Positions 45,824-55,805 of a stretch of DNA of 64,000 bases are shown in pieces. Source of the DNA: Bosea vestrisii (lineage in GTDB: Bacteria > Pseudomonadota > Alphaproteobacteria > Rhizobiales > Beijerinckiaceae); the NCBI RefSeq assembly GCF_030144325.1, contig NZ_CP126308.1, positions 308,255-372,254 of the forward strand, read 5' to 3'. How positions within the stretch are numbered: the first letter of the stretch is position 1; each line of letters opens with the position of its first letter. The notes beneath the pieces were generated by a model. The model saw nothing but the letters and a program-made list of their open reading frames with translations, had not been told where the DNA came from and made no database searches. The position numbers and the translations under genes are program-made.

Positions 45824-45827
<4 letters not shown>
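44772..45827 (+). CDS. livM: Branched-chain amino acid-type ABC permease, LivM
   Basis: A 351-residue permease partner of LivH. LivM-specific blocks are LLLGYSGALSLGQALYFGIGAY and VRGVYFALITFGLAQV, then ALKANEKRVPFLGYSVWRAR and the C-terminal SGNAVISVILGGVGTLIGAIYG region. About nine membrane segments are visible. The end overlaps the ATPase gene by four bases. Confidence 0.92.
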
Positions 45828-46564
<737 letters not shown>

Positions 46565-46565
46565 C

Positions 46566-47273
46566 ATGCTCCAGATCAGCGGACTGCACAGCCATTACGG
46601 GCTCAGCCACATCATCCAGGGGATCGACATCACGGCCCGGCCCGGTGAAGTCATCGGCATCTTCGGCCGCAACGGCGTCGGCAAGACGACGCTGCTCAAG
46701 ACCATTGCCGGCTGGCTGAAGCCGAGCGAGGGGGCGATCACTTTGGGGGGCGAAACGCTGGCCGGGCTGACGCCCGACCGGATCTGCCATGCCGGTGTCG
46801 GCTTCGTGCCGGAGGACCGGCGCATCTTCCCGGGATTGACTGTCGAGGAGAACATCTCGCTCGGCCTGCTCCAGGTGAAGGGCCGCTCGTCGAAGGATAA
46901 AAAGCGGACGATCGAGGGCATCTACGACCGCTTCCACCGGCTCGGAGAACGCCGCCACCAGCTCGGCACGACCCTGTCGGGAGGCGAGCAGCAGATGCTA
47001 GCCATGGCCCGGGTCATGGTTGGCAAGCCGCGCCTGGTCCTGATCGACGAGCCGAGCGAGGGACTAGCCCCGATGATCGTCGCCGAGATCTTTGCGATCG
47101 TGCGTGAATTGCGCGATCAGGGCGCGATCATCCTGCTGGTTGAGCAAAACGTGCACGAGGCGCTCTCCGTCGCCGACCGGTTCCATGTGGTCGAGCGCGG
47201 CCGCATCGTCTTCAGCGGCGAGGCGGAGAACGACGCCGACCGCACAAGCCTGATGCAGCTCATCGCGGTCTGA
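46566..47273 (+). CDS. livF: ABC transporter ATP-binding protein, LivF
   Basis: A 235-residue ATPase. I choose the ATG at 46566 (MLQISGLHSHYG), one base after the livG stop; upstream in-frame residues are livG sequence in another frame. Walker A is GRNGVGKTT, the signature is LSGGEQQML and Walker B is LVLIDEPSEGL, all typical of LivF. Confidence 0.92.
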   Translation: MLQISGLHSHYGLSHIIQGIDITARPGEVIGIFGRNGVGKTTLLKTIAGWLKPSEGAITLGGETLAGLTPDRICHAGVGFVPEDRRIFPGLTVEENISLGLLQVKGRSSKDKKRTIEGIYDRFHRLGERRHQLGTTLSGGEQQMLAMARVMVGKPRLVLIDEPSEGLAPMIVAEIFAIVRELRDQGAIILLVEQNVHEALSVADRFHVVERGRIVFSGEAENDADRTSLMQLIAV

Positions 47274-47356
47274 GGCCCGGGGTCGCCGAGGTGCCCGCCA
47301 CCACGGAACACCGAAGAGAGCCGGCGTTTCGACCGGTCACGAGAGGGAGACCATCC

Positions 47357-48340
47357 ATGACGATTCGATTCATGCTGCAGCTGGCGGGAATCGCCGCCCT
47401 GGCCACCGGGCTTACCGTACAGGCCGCAATAGCCCAGACCTATCCCGACAAGCCGGTCAAGCTGATCATGCCCTTCGGCGCCGGCAGCGCCAGCGACACC
47501 ATCGCCCGCATCGTCTCGGAGAAACTGGGCGAGGTGCTCGGCCAACGAATCCTGGTCGAGAACCGCGCCGGTGCGGGCGGCAATATTGGCACCGCGGCGG
47601 CAGCCCGCTCGCAGGCAGACGGCTATACGCTGGTCTTCGCCGCCCCCGGCCCTTTCGTCGTCAACAAGACGCTCGACAGCCTGCCTTACGATCCGGAGGC
47701 GGATTTCGAATTCATCTCGCCGGTCGCCAACCTCGTCAACGTTCTGGTCGTCAATCCGGCCAAGGTGCCGGTCTCCAATGTGCAGGAGTTCATCCGCTAT
47801 GTGAAGGAGCGGCCCGGCGTGGTAGCATACTCCTCGGTCGGGCCGGGCTCGTCGCAACATCTCGCCGCAGCCTATTTCGACATGGTCACGGGCACGCGCA
47901 TGACCCATGTGCCCTATCGTTCGGGCAGCCAGCTCGCGCTCGATCTGGTGACGGGTGACGTTCCCGTCAGCTTCCAGCTGATCCCCAACGTCATCGCCCA
48001 GATCAACTCGAAGGAGGCCAAGCCGCTCGCCGTGACGACCAAGCAGCGGAGCAAGGCCTTCCCCGACATTCCGACCATGGCGGAGGCCGGCGTGGAGAAC
48101 TACGAATCCTATGCCTGGTTTGGGCTCGCCGCGCCGAAGGGCACGCCCGCGGCTATCCTGACCCGCCTCGACGAGGCCGTGAAGGTGACGATGGCCGATC
48201 CTCAGGTGCAGAAGCGGCTGCTCGAAATCGGCGTCGAACCGACATACTCCTCGCGCGACGAGTTCAAGAGCTTCGTCTCGGCCGAGATCGCGAAATGGGC
48301 CAAGATCATCAAAGAGGCGGGCATTTTTGCCGCGAAGTAA
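47357..48340 (+). CDS. Bug-type substrate-binding protein (tripartite tricarboxylate transporter receptor)
   Basis: A 327-residue binding protein of the Bug/TctC family. The ATG at 47357 follows AGAGGGAGACC. The signal peptide ends near AIAQT, and the mature start YPDKPVKLIMPFGAGSASD is the family signature (carboxylate-binding loops), followed by VENRAGAGGNIGT. No TctA or TctB membrane gene is in the window; such orphan receptors are common. In Cupriavidus and its relatives, Bug proteins occur near catabolic genes for furans and aromatics. Confidence 0.9.
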   Translation: MTIRFMLQLAGIAALATGLTVQAAIAQTYPDKPVKLIMPFGAGSASDTIARIVSEKLGEVLGQRILVENRAGAGGNIGTAAAARSQADGYTLVFAAPGPFVVNKTLDSLPYDPEADFEFISPVANLVNVLVVNPAKVPVSNVQEFIRYVKERPGVVAYSSVGPGSSQHLAAAYFDMVTGTRMTHVPYRSGSQLALDLVTGDVPVSFQLIPNVIAQINSKEAKPLAVTTKQRSKAFPDIPTMAEAGVENYESYAWFGLAAPKGTPAAILTRLDEAVKVTMADPQVQKRLLEIGVEPTYSSRDEFKSFVSAEIAKWAKIIKEAGIFAAK

Positions 48341-48441
48341 GCGACCCCGCTCGCTGATGCCAGCTGGCCTCGCGAAGACGGGGGCTGGCAGCGCTGGCAA
48401 CAGCCATCCTGTATGATAGGGTATGGCCACCTGATCACGCT

Positions 48442-48455
48442 CGATGATAGCATCG
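48442..48455. promoter_or_regulatory. Inverted repeat before LysR gene
   Basis: CGATG-ATAG-CATCG, exact 5-bp arms, ends five bases before the ATG at 48460. Its position suits autoregulation of the LysR gene. Confidence 0.4.
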
Positions 48456-48459
48456 CCGC

Positions 48460-49380
48460 ATGGATCTGCGCCAGCTCAACTATTTCCTGAGCCTCTACGA
48501 GGAGGGATCGACGACGCGCGCGGCGCGGCGGATGAACGTCGTCCAGCCGGCGCTGTCGATGCAGATTTCCAAGCTCGAAGACGAGTTCGGGCAAAAGCTG
48601 TTCGAGCGCTCATCACAGGGCATGACGCCGACGCCGGCCGGCGTGCTGGCTTACCAGCTCTTCTCGCCGTTGCTGCGCGACATCGCGGACGCCAAGCGGC
48701 GCGTCGCCAGCCGCTCCGACGCGATCATCGGCCGCATCGTCGTCGGCGTTGTCGCCTCGGTGACGACCAGCGTGCTCGCCAGCACGCTCGCCATTGTCTC
48801 CCGACAGTATCCCGGCGTCGAGGTCTCGGCCTGCGACGGTTACTCGACGACGCATATCGACCAGGTTCGCGGCGGCACGCTCGACTTCGCCATCGTCAAC
48901 AAGATGCGGCGGCGTATCGATCTTCCCACGATCGATCTCCTGCACGAGGAGATGGTGCTTGTCGCCAAGGCCGATAGCGGCCGCGACTTGCCGTCGCCGC
49001 TGCTGTTCCGCGATCTCGCCGGTCTTCCGCTCGTCCTGCCCTCGAAGGCGACGGGGCTGCGCAGCATCATCGACGACATCGCCGACGAGGAGAACATCGG
49101 GCTGTCGATTCGGCTCGAAGTCGATGCCGTCGCCGCGATCGAGGGGCTGATCCGGCAGTCCGACCTGATGTCCGTGCTGCCCGCCATTGCCGTCCACCGC
49201 AGCCTTCAGGACGGCAGCCTGCGCGCCCACCGGATCGTCGCGCCGCGCATCACCCGCCAGCTCGTCTGCGTCCATAATCCGCGCCGCCCGCTCTCGGAAG
49301 CCTCGCGCCTGTTCATCGAGGTGATGAGCCGTGAGTTGGCGGCGGCTGCGGAGGTGCTGGAAGTCTACGGATTCGCCTGA
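48460..49380 (+). CDS. LysR-family transcriptional regulator
   Basis: A 306-residue LysR regulator. The N-terminal HTH (MDLRQLNYFLSLYEEGSTTRAARRMNVVQPALSMQISKLEDEFG region; core TRAARRMNVVQPALS) is followed by the effector domain with GRIVVGVVAS and VLPAIAVHRSL. It lies upstream of, and in the same direction as, the aldehyde dehydrogenase/UbiX genes and downstream of the importer genes. In hmf clusters LysR proteins respond to furan acids; that link here is inferred. Confidence 0.92.
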   Translation: MDLRQLNYFLSLYEEGSTTRAARRMNVVQPALSMQISKLEDEFGQKLFERSSQGMTPTPAGVLAYQLFSPLLRDIADAKRRVASRSDAIIGRIVVGVVASVTTSVLASTLAIVSRQYPGVEVSACDGYSTTHIDQVRGGTLDFAIVNKMRRRIDLPTIDLLHEEMVLVAKADSGRDLPSPLLFRDLAGLPLVLPSKATGLRSIIDDIADEENIGLSIRLEVDAVAAIEGLIRQSDLMSVLPAIAVHRSLQDGSLRAHRIVAPRITRQLVCVHNPRRPLSEASRLFIEVMSRELAAAAEVLEVYGFA

Positions 49381-49474
49381 TAGCCCGTATCAAGCATCTC
49401 TATTGTCGCTGATAGCGCCGCTTATTTATCATCGGCTCGGACTGATCTGCCGGAATGGCGAGGCGAGGCCCGAG

Positions 49475-50932
49475 ATGACGATCGAAACCGCCCATCACTG
49501 GATCGCTGGCCAATGGCTTCCCTCGCAGGACGGCGCGCTCGCCGACAGCCTCGATCCCGCGACCGGAGCGAGCATCGGCCGTTTCGCCGCAGGCGGGCAG
49601 GCTGAAGGGTTGGCCGCCATCGCTGCCGCCAAGCGCGCCTTCTTCGATCCGTCATGGTCGCAGAATCCGCGGCTTCGACAAGACGTGCTGCTGGCGTGGG
49701 CGGTGCGGCTCGAAGCCAGAAAGGATGAACTCGCCCGCCTTCTGACGCTGGAGAACGGCAAGGCCATCGCCCAGTCCAGGGGCGAGATGGCCGGTGCGAT
49801 CTCCGAGATCCGGTACTATGCCGGCCTCGCCCGGCACGTGCCGGGCCATGTGTTGGAGATCGAACCTGGTGTGTTCTCGACCATGCTGCGCGAGCCTGCC
49901 GGTGTCGCCGCGATCATCGTGCCGTGGAACGCGCCGGCCGTGCTTCTCGTGCGCTCGCTTGCGCCGGCGCTCGCCGTCGGCTGCACCACGATCGTCAAGC
50001 CCGCGCCCCAGACCACGCTCTTCACCGCCGCCTTCCTGATGGAGCTGGCGAAAGCGGGCGCCCCTGCCGGAGTCTGCAACATGGTCGCCGAGACCGGCCA
50101 CGAGGCGGCGCGGGAGATGACGCTCTCCGACGATGTCGACGTGCTCAGCTTCACCGGCTCCACCCAGACCGGCAAGGCAATCATGGCCGCCGCCGCGCCG
50201 ACCATGAAGAAGCTGTCGCTCGAACTCGGCGGTAAATCGTGCTGCGTGGTCTTCGAGGATGTCGATATCACCGCCATCGCGCCGCAGATCGCCGCCGCCG
50301 CCACGATCATTTCCGGCCAGCAATGCACGGCCGCACGGCGCGTGCTGGTGCATGCCTCGCGCTATGACGAGATGAAGGCGGCCCTGCGCGCAGCGCTCTC
50401 TTCGCTGGCTGTCGGCCCCGGCCTCGATCCTGCCACGCAGATCGGCCCACTGATCGACCACGCCACACGCGACAAGGTCGGCGCCCGGATAGAGGAAGCG
50501 TTCGATCTTACTGACGAGGTCGTGCTGCGCGGAAGCGTACCTGGCGCCGTGCTTGCGGCCGGTGCCTATCTGACCCCGTCGCTCGTCGCTCATGCCGACA
50601 CCAAGGCCTTCTTCACCCAGGAAGAGATCTTCGGCCCGCTGCTGGTTCTGGAGCGCTTCGAGAGCGAGGCCGAGGCCGTCACCAAGACGAACGACACTGT
50701 CTTCGGCCTTTCGGCCAGCGTCTGGACCCGTGATGTCTCGCGCGCCATGCGGATCGCCCGTGCCCTGCGCAACGGCACGGTCTGGATAAACGACCACAAC
50801 AAGCTCTTCGCCGAGGCCGAGACCGGCGGCTATCGTCAGAGCGGATTGGGCCGTCTGCACGGCTTCGACGGGCTTGCCGACTTCACCGAGCTCAAGCACA
50901 TCTATCTCAATGCCGGGGTCGTTGCGGCCTAA
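49475..50932 (+). CDS. NAD(P)-dependent aldehyde dehydrogenase
   Basis: A 485-residue aldehyde dehydrogenase. The start ATG 49475 gives the usual N-terminus MTIETAHHWIAGQW. Motifs are IIVPWNAPAVL, the cofactor loop LSFTGSTQTGKAIM, the general base in LSLELGGKS (Glu of LELGGKS) and the nucleophile Cys in ISGQQCTAARRV. The C-terminal FTQEEIFGPLL and RQSGLGRLHG are also typical. It could oxidise furfural- or HMF-type aldehydes to acids for the hmf-like pathway, or vanillin/benzaldehyde-type substrates. It is followed closely by ubiX. Confidence 0.9.
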   Translation: MTIETAHHWIAGQWLPSQDGALADSLDPATGASIGRFAAGGQAEGLAAIAAAKRAFFDPSWSQNPRLRQDVLLAWAVRLEARKDELARLLTLENGKAIAQSRGEMAGAISEIRYYAGLARHVPGHVLEIEPGVFSTMLREPAGVAAIIVPWNAPAVLLVRSLAPALAVGCTTIVKPAPQTTLFTAAFLMELAKAGAPAGVCNMVAETGHEAAREMTLSDDVDVLSFTGSTQTGKAIMAAAAPTMKKLSLELGGKSCCVVFEDVDITAIAPQIAAAATIISGQQCTAARRVLVHASRYDEMKAALRAALSSLAVGPGLDPATQIGPLIDHATRDKVGARIEEAFDLTDEVVLRGSVPGAVLAAGAYLTPSLVAHADTKAFFTQEEIFGPLLVLERFESEAEAVTKTNDTVFGLSASVWTRDVSRAMRIARALRNGTVWINDHNKLFAEAETGGYRQSGLGRLHGFDGLADFTELKHIYLNAGVVAA

Positions 50933-50940
50933 GGAATCTC

Positions 50941-51549
50941 ATGAACGACGTGACACCACGTTTGATCGTCGGCATCTCGGGCGCGTCGGGCGTCGTCTAT
51001 GGCGTGCGCGCCCTCGAATTGCTGCGCGCGGCCGGCGTCGAGACGCATCTCGTCATGTCGCGCTCGGCCGAGATCACGCTCGCCCATGAGACCGATCTGA
51101 AGGTCGCGCAGGTCAAGGCGTTGGCCGACGTCGTTTATGCACAGCAGGACATCGGCGCGGCGATCTCGTCGGGCTCGTTCCGCACGCTCGGAATGTTGGT
51201 CGCGCCCTGCTCGATCCGTTCGATGTCGGAAATCGCGACCGGCGTCACCTCGGGCTTGCTCAGCCGCGCCGGCGACGTCGTGCTGAAGGAGCGCCGCCGC
51301 CTGGTGCTGATGGTGCGCGAGACGCCGCTTCACACGGGCCATCTGCGCAGCATGACTCAGCTTTCGGAGATGGGCGCAATCATTGCTCCGCCGGTGCCTG
51401 CCTTCTATGCCCGGCCCGGCACCATCGACGAGATGATCGATCACAGTGTCGGGCGGATGCTCGACCTGTTCGGCATCGAGGCGGGCACGGTGAAGCGCTG
51501 GGGCGAGGCCGTCGGCCCGCGGCCACGCCGCAGTGGGGAGGAGGCGTGA
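50941..51549 (+). CDS. ubiX: UbiX/Pad1 flavin prenyltransferase
   Basis: A 202-residue UbiX-family protein. UbiX makes prenylated FMN, the cofactor of UbiD decarboxylases. The FMN site GISGASGVVYGVRALELL opens the protein; later blocks are SGSFRTLGMLVAPCS, EIATGVTSGLLSRAGDVVLKERR and LVLMVRETPLH, all conserved in UbiX. The UbiD gene at 52082-53482 on the other strand is the evident client. The gene lies 8 bases after the aldehyde dehydrogenase. Confidence 0.94.
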   Translation: MNDVTPRLIVGISGASGVVYGVRALELLRAAGVETHLVMSRSAEITLAHETDLKVAQVKALADVVYAQQDIGAAISSGSFRTLGMLVAPCSIRSMSEIATGVTSGLLSRAGDVVLKERRRLVLMVRETPLHTGHLRSMTQLSEMGAIIAPPVPAFYARPGTIDEMIDHSVGRMLDLFGIEAGTVKRWGEAVGPRPRRSGEEA

Positions 51550-52064
51550 GCGCCCGCGAGGATAGCTGGCGCTTCATCAGCAGCGTCTATGCCGCGCCGG
51601 GCGTTCGGGAAGCCTGCCTGAAGCTGCAGCAGGAGTTCGATGCGGACGTCGTTCTGCTGCTCTTCGCCGGCTGGCTGGCGAGCGAAGGCGCGGCCCTGTC
51701 GCCCGACGATGCGGCAGCCGCCGCCATGCTGGTTCGGCCCTGGCGTCAGCAGGCTGTCCTGCCTCTGCGAACCATCAGGACCGAGCTGAAGACCTCCCCG
51801 GCGATGGCCAGGCCCGAGGTCGCGTCGCTCCGCGACCGCATCAAGGCGAGCGAGCTGGCGGCAGAAAGGATCGAACTCGAGATGCTGGTCGAATGGGCGC
51901 AGGCGCGGGCCCGCTCGCAGGCGGCAGGAAACCTCGTCGCCGGCAATCTGGCCGTCTGTCTGCCGAAGAGCGCCGCAATGGCGGTCGCCGGTTCCGAAGC
52001 GTCGTTCCGCGCGCTCGTTGCTGCCTGCATCGCCCGCATCACCGCGGGTCAGCGCAGCGGCTGA
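51546..52064 (+). CDS. TIGR02444 family protein, unknown function
   Basis: A 172-residue protein starting at a GTG that overlaps the ubiX stop (GTGA). The N-terminal sequence with SWRFISSVYAAPGVREACLKLQ, followed by VVLLLFAGWLA, and the later VRPWRQQAVLPLR are typical of the TIGR02444/DUF2390 family, whose role is unknown. It is largely helical. Coupling with ubiX may be incidental. It converges on the UbiD gene. Confidence 0.8.
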   Translation: MSAREDSWRFISSVYAAPGVREACLKLQQEFDADVVLLLFAGWLASEGAALSPDDAAAAAMLVRPWRQQAVLPLRTIRTELKTSPAMARPEVASLRDRIKASELAAERIELEMLVEWAQARARSQAAGNLVAGNLAVCLPKSAAMAVAGSEASFRALVAACIARITAGQRSG

Positions 52065-52081
52065 GGCCTAAGACAACTCGC

Positions 52082-53482
52082 TCAGCGCCCCAGCGCCTCG
52101 CGCCAGTCGGAACCGCCGACGATCACCGCATCGAGATCGACACTCTCCTGCCCGGGCACGCGGATGCGCTTGAACTTCATCTCGGGCGCGTCGAGTGGGA
52201 TCGTGGCGTCGAGCCCCATCTTGGCACCGACGCCGGAGTCGGTTGACGGATCGAGCTTCGAGCCCTGCGAATGCGAGATCACGACGAGGTCGCGGTCTGC
52301 CTGGAAGCGGGTCGCGACCGCCCATTCGACTTCCTGCGGATCGTGGATGTCGACATCAGTGTCGACCACGACCGCGTGCTTGATGTCATAATGCGCGGCG
52401 AAGGCACCGAGCAGCACGTTCTTGGCCTCGCCGGTCTGGGTCTGCTTCAGCTTGACGTAGAGGTGGTACCGGCCGACGCCGCCGAGCGCGAGGTGGACGT
52501 CCTGGACGTTCGGGAAGCTGCGCTGCAGCGTCGCCAGGATCGTCGCCTCGCGCGGGATGGCGCCGAGAAGCAGATGTTCCAGCCCGCCACCGACGATGGT
52601 GTGGAAGATCGGTTTCTCGCGATGGGTTACGGCCTCAACATGCAAGACATGCCGGTGTGCACGCTCGCCGTAATATTGCGGAAACTCGCCGAACGGACCC
52701 TCGGGCTCCCGCGTCTGCGGCAGGATGCGCCCCTCGATGACGATCTCGGCTTGCGCCGGCACGAGTACGCGGTTGGTCTTGCAGCGCACGACGTCGAGCG
52801 GACGCCCGGCCAGCGCGCCAGCGATCTCAAGCTCGTCCTGACCGGCGGCGACGATCGCCTGCGAGGAGAGCAGCGTCGCGGGATCGACGCCCACGACCAG
52901 CGCCACTTCCAGCCCTTCCCCGGCTTGCTCGGCATTGCGGTAGAACAGGTCGGTATGGCGTGGCAGGATCAGGACGCCGATCCGGGCCGGCCCGCTGATC
53001 TGGCAGCGCAGGATGGCGACGTTCTGCGCGCCGGTGGCGGGATCGCGCGAGATCATCAGCCCGGCGGAGATGTACGGCCCGCTGTCATGCTCGTTCAGCG
53101 TCGGCACCGGCATGAGCTTCAGGATGTCGATGTCGCGGTCGTGCACGACAGCCTGGCAGGGCGCGTTTTCGATCTCGTTGAGGGGCAGAGGGTTGGCGGC
53201 CGCCTTCTGGAAATGGCGCACCAACTCGCTTTGCGAGACGCCCAGCGCCTCGGCCATCCATGCTCTGCTCGACACCAAGCCTGAAACGACGGAGCCGTGA
53301 TGGCCGTCCGGCTGCGGGAAAAAGCTGGCCTTGCGGCCGTCCAGCCGGTTCGCCACCGCAGCGATCTCGTGCACCAGCCCGATTCCGGGCTTCGCCACGG
53401 CGAGACGATCGCTGGCGGCGAGCCGATCGAGCCAGTCGCGCAGGCTCAGAACTGCCGACGGGGTATTGGTGACGTGGGACAT
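52082..53482 (-). CDS. UbiD-family prFMN-dependent decarboxylase
   Basis: A 466-residue UbiD-type decarboxylase. The start is ATG 53482 (MSHVTNTPSA); ATG 53497 is an alternative. Catalytic features are visible in EIVIEGRILPQTREPEGPFGEFPQYYG (core REPEGPFGEF with the paired Glu of the E-R-E triad) and GGGLEHLLLGAIPREA, as in UbiD/HmfF/Fdc1. The substrate is not fixed by sequence. With an hmf-like operon nearby, 2,5-furandicarboxylate to 2-furoate (HmfF reaction) is the favoured idea; an aromatic diacid is an alternative. UbiX, its cofactor maker, is convergent with it. Confidence 0.9.
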   Translation of the reverse strand: MSHVTNTPSAVLSLRDWLDRLAASDRLAVAKPGIGLVHEIAAVANRLDGRKASFFPQPDGHHGSVVSGLVSSRAWMAEALGVSQSELVRHFQKAAANPLPLNEIENAPCQAVVHDRDIDILKLMPVPTLNEHDSGPYISAGLMISRDPATGAQNVAILRCQISGPARIGVLILPRHTDLFYRNAEQAGEGLEVALVVGVDPATLLSSQAIVAAGQDELEIAGALAGRPLDVVRCKTNRVLVPAQAEIVIEGRILPQTREPEGPFGEFPQYYGERAHRHVLHVEAVTHREKPIFHTIVGGGLEHLLLGAIPREATILATLQRSFPNVQDVHLALGGVGRYHLYVKLKQTQTGEAKNVLLGAFAAHYDIKHAVVVDTDVDIHDPQEVEWAVATRFQADRDLVVISHSQGSKLDPSTDSGVGAKMGLDATIPLDAPEMKFKRIRVPGQESVDLDAVIVGGSDWREALGR

Positions 53483-53550
53483 CGCGCTCTCGATCATGCT
53501 CTCTGATGACGGCTTGGAGCAATCGCGAGCTCCAGGGAAATGCTTTGTCG

Positions 53551-54651
53551 TTATCCGGCCATCATCCGTGATGATGACGCGGCTGGCGGTCGATCTCGTT
53601 CCGAACCTCCTGCGGGAAAGCGCGCATCTACCTGATCTGACAGTTCGGCCAGGCATGCGTCGGAGCAGCCGAACGACGACGCGAGCGAGATCACGCGACG
53701 AAAATAGACGGCGAGCACATGCTCGTCGGAAAATCCGATCGCGCCGTGCATCTGCACGCATTCGTTGAGCACCTGCCTGGCGGCCGCAGAAGCCTTGCTC
53801 TTCGCCATCGCGCAGGCGGCCTGCTCCATCGGCCCGCCGATGCTCATTGCCGCCTCGCAGACCAAGGCCCATGCCGCGACGCAGGCGACATGCATCGATG
53901 CCGCCCTGTGCTGAAGCGCCTGGAAGCTGCCGATCGGCTGACCGAATTGCTTGCGGGTCTTGAGATAATCAATCGTCAGGACGAGCGAGTGGCGGGCTAG
54001 CCCGACCAGCCCGGCAGCAGCCCCGAGCCGGATGAGATTGGACGCCGTGGTGAAGGCGGTCTCGATCTCCACTCCGTGTCCGAGTCCCAGCACGGTCCCG
54101 CGCGGCGCCGCGAAAACGAGCTGCGCCCCGTCGTCGACGGTCCGTCGAAGCGCAGAACGCGGATCGAGTTCGGCCGCGCGCACCGCGACCAAACGAAAGG
54201 ATGGGCCCGTGCCCTCGGCACATAGGATCATGTCGGCCCAATGCGCGTCATGCGCCACGAAGCTGGCCCCTTTCGGCAAGGGGAAAGGATCGGCCTGCGC
54301 AATCAGTGCGATCGCTTCTCCTGCCAGCACCTGATTGAGGAGGGTCCTCGATGCCTCGCTGCGGCAACGGGCGAGCACAGGCGCGACGACCAGCGTCTGC
54401 GCCATTGGTGCGGGGGGCAGATGACGGCTGCTGCCCTCGATCAGCATGACCATGTCCGCCGGGCTGCATCCCCAGCCGGCGGCGTCTTCCGGCAGCAGGA
54501 GGGCCGGCCAACCCGCTTCGCAGCACTGACTCCAGAGCTGCCGGTCGACGGCCGGCCATGCAGCCGCAGTCGCGCGATGCCGCGCGACGCCGTCTCCCAG
54601 CAGGCGGACCAGGTTGTCGCGCATCAGGATCTGCTCCGATGTCGGCTGCAT
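53551..54651 (-). CDS. Acyl-CoA dehydrogenase family protein (second subunit)
   Basis: A 366-residue acyl-CoA dehydrogenase-like protein. The ATG at 54651 overlaps the stop of the upstream ACAD gene (TGATG). C-terminal helices include DYLKTRKQFGQPIGSFQALQHRAASMH and the MHGAIGFSDEHVLAVYFRR region, typical of the family. The N-terminal and middle domains are shorter and more divergent than in classical enzymes. The pairing with the neighbour suggests a two-subunit ACAD as in steroid or aromatic side-chain beta-oxidation, with this one possibly non-catalytic. Confidence 0.85.
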   Translation of the reverse strand: MQPTSEQILMRDNLVRLLGDGVARHRATAAAWPAVDRQLWSQCCEAGWPALLLPEDAAGWGCSPADMVMLIEGSSRHLPPAPMAQTLVVAPVLARCRSEASRTLLNQVLAGEAIALIAQADPFPLPKGASFVAHDAHWADMILCAEGTGPSFRLVAVRAAELDPRSALRRTVDDGAQLVFAAPRGTVLGLGHGVEIETAFTTASNLIRLGAAAGLVGLARHSLVLTIDYLKTRKQFGQPIGSFQALQHRAASMHVACVAAWALVCEAAMSIGGPMEQAACAMAKSKASAAARQVLNECVQMHGAIGFSDEHVLAVYFRRVISLASSFGCSDACLAELSDQVDARFPAGGSERDRPPAASSSRMMAG

Positions 54652-55805
54652 CACGGGCGTCCTCCCCTTGGCAGTTCGAGCACCCGGTCCGAGATGAGCC
54701 CTCGCTGGATCTCGTTCGTACCGCCATAGATCGACAGTCGCCGCGATTGCAGGAACAGCTCGCTGAAATCGATCACGGTTCCGCCCACGGCTTCCGACGA
54801 TTTCAGCGCCGCGGCTGAGCCGCAAAGGTCTTGCGCAATCTCCAGGACGGCCTGCGTGGTCTCGGTGGAGAGTATCTTCAAGCTCGACGGATCCGTCGGC
54901 AGGCCCTGTTCCGCTTGAGCCAAGGTCTGAAGGAATGCGGCCGTGAGCGCCGCGACCTCCATCTCGGCCTGCACAACCTTTAGCCGGGCGGTTTCACCGA
55001 AGCCCGAGCCCAGAACTCGTGCGATGCGACGGACGCGTTCGAGAGCGCGCAGCGCATGGGACGGAGAGCCGAGCTGAATACGCTCCTCGTCCAGCAGCGC
55101 CGTGACGATTCCCCAGCCCTGGTTTTCCGCGCCGACGACGTTGGCGCGAGGAACACGCACCTCGTCGAGGAAAATCTCGCAGAACTCGCACTCGTCGGCC
55201 AGCGTCCGGATCGGTCGCCGGGTGATGCCGGCCGATCGTAGATCGATCAGCAAGAAGGTGATGCCCTGACGGCGCGGCCGCTCGGGGTCGGTCCGGACCA
55301 GCGCATATACCCAGTCCGCATGATGGCCCCAGGTCGTCCAGATCTTGTGCCCGGTGACGACGATCTCGTCGCCCTCGATCCGGCCCCTCGTCGATAGACC
55401 CGCCAAGTCCGAACCTGCGCCGGGCTCAGAATATCCTTGGCACCAGATCACGTCCCCGACCAGGATTGGCGGCAAGTGACGTTCCCGTTGCTCGGGAGTA
55501 CCGAAACGCTGAAGGATCGGGCCGATCTGGTTGAGCCCTTGAGTGGGCAGTTCCGGCGCGCCGATGCGCGCGGCCTCTTCCAACAGGATGACCTGTTCCA
55601 CAGGAGAGGCGCCCATTCCTCCGAAACCCTTGGGCCAATGCGGCGCGATCCAGCCTCTCTGCGACAGGCGCTTGTACCAGGCGAGCGCCGCAGCCGGCTC
55701 GGGGCGGAAGGTCAGGTCCCGCAGGTCGCGTGGAAGCTCGGCTTCGTACCAGGTCCCAACTTCTCGCCGGAAGACCTGCTCCTGGGGAGATTCGATCCTA
55801 AGCAC
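54651..55805 (-). CDS. Acyl-CoA dehydrogenase (first subunit)
   Basis: A 384-residue acyl-CoA dehydrogenase. I choose GTG 55805 (VLRIESPQEQ), which overlaps the OB-fold gene end by eight bases and gives normal family length. FAD-binding blocks include GYSEPGAGSDLAGLSTRG and VTGHKIWTTWGHHADW; the C-terminus has SIYGGTNEIQRGLISDRVL. Gly occupies the position of the Glu in the YEGT motif of medium-chain enzymes, so the catalytic base probably lies elsewhere, as in the FadE heteromers. It acts with the adjacent ACAD. Confidence 0.88.
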   Translation of the reverse strand: MLRIESPQEQVFRREVGTWYEAELPRDLRDLTFRPEPAAALAWYKRLSQRGWIAPHWPKGFGGMGASPVEQVILLEEAARIGAPELPTQGLNQIGPILQRFGTPEQRERHLPPILVGDVIWCQGYSEPGAGSDLAGLSTRGRIEGDEIVVTGHKIWTTWGHHADWVYALVRTDPERPRRQGITFLLIDLRSAGITRRPIRTLADECEFCEIFLDEVRVPRANVVGAENQGWGIVTALLDEERIQLGSPSHALRALERVRRIARVLGSGFGETARLKVVQAEMEVAALTAAFLQTLAQAEQGLPTDPSSLKILSTETTQAVLEIAQDLCGSAAALKSSEAVGGTVIDFSELFLQSRRLSIYGGTNEIQRGLISDRVLELPRGGRP

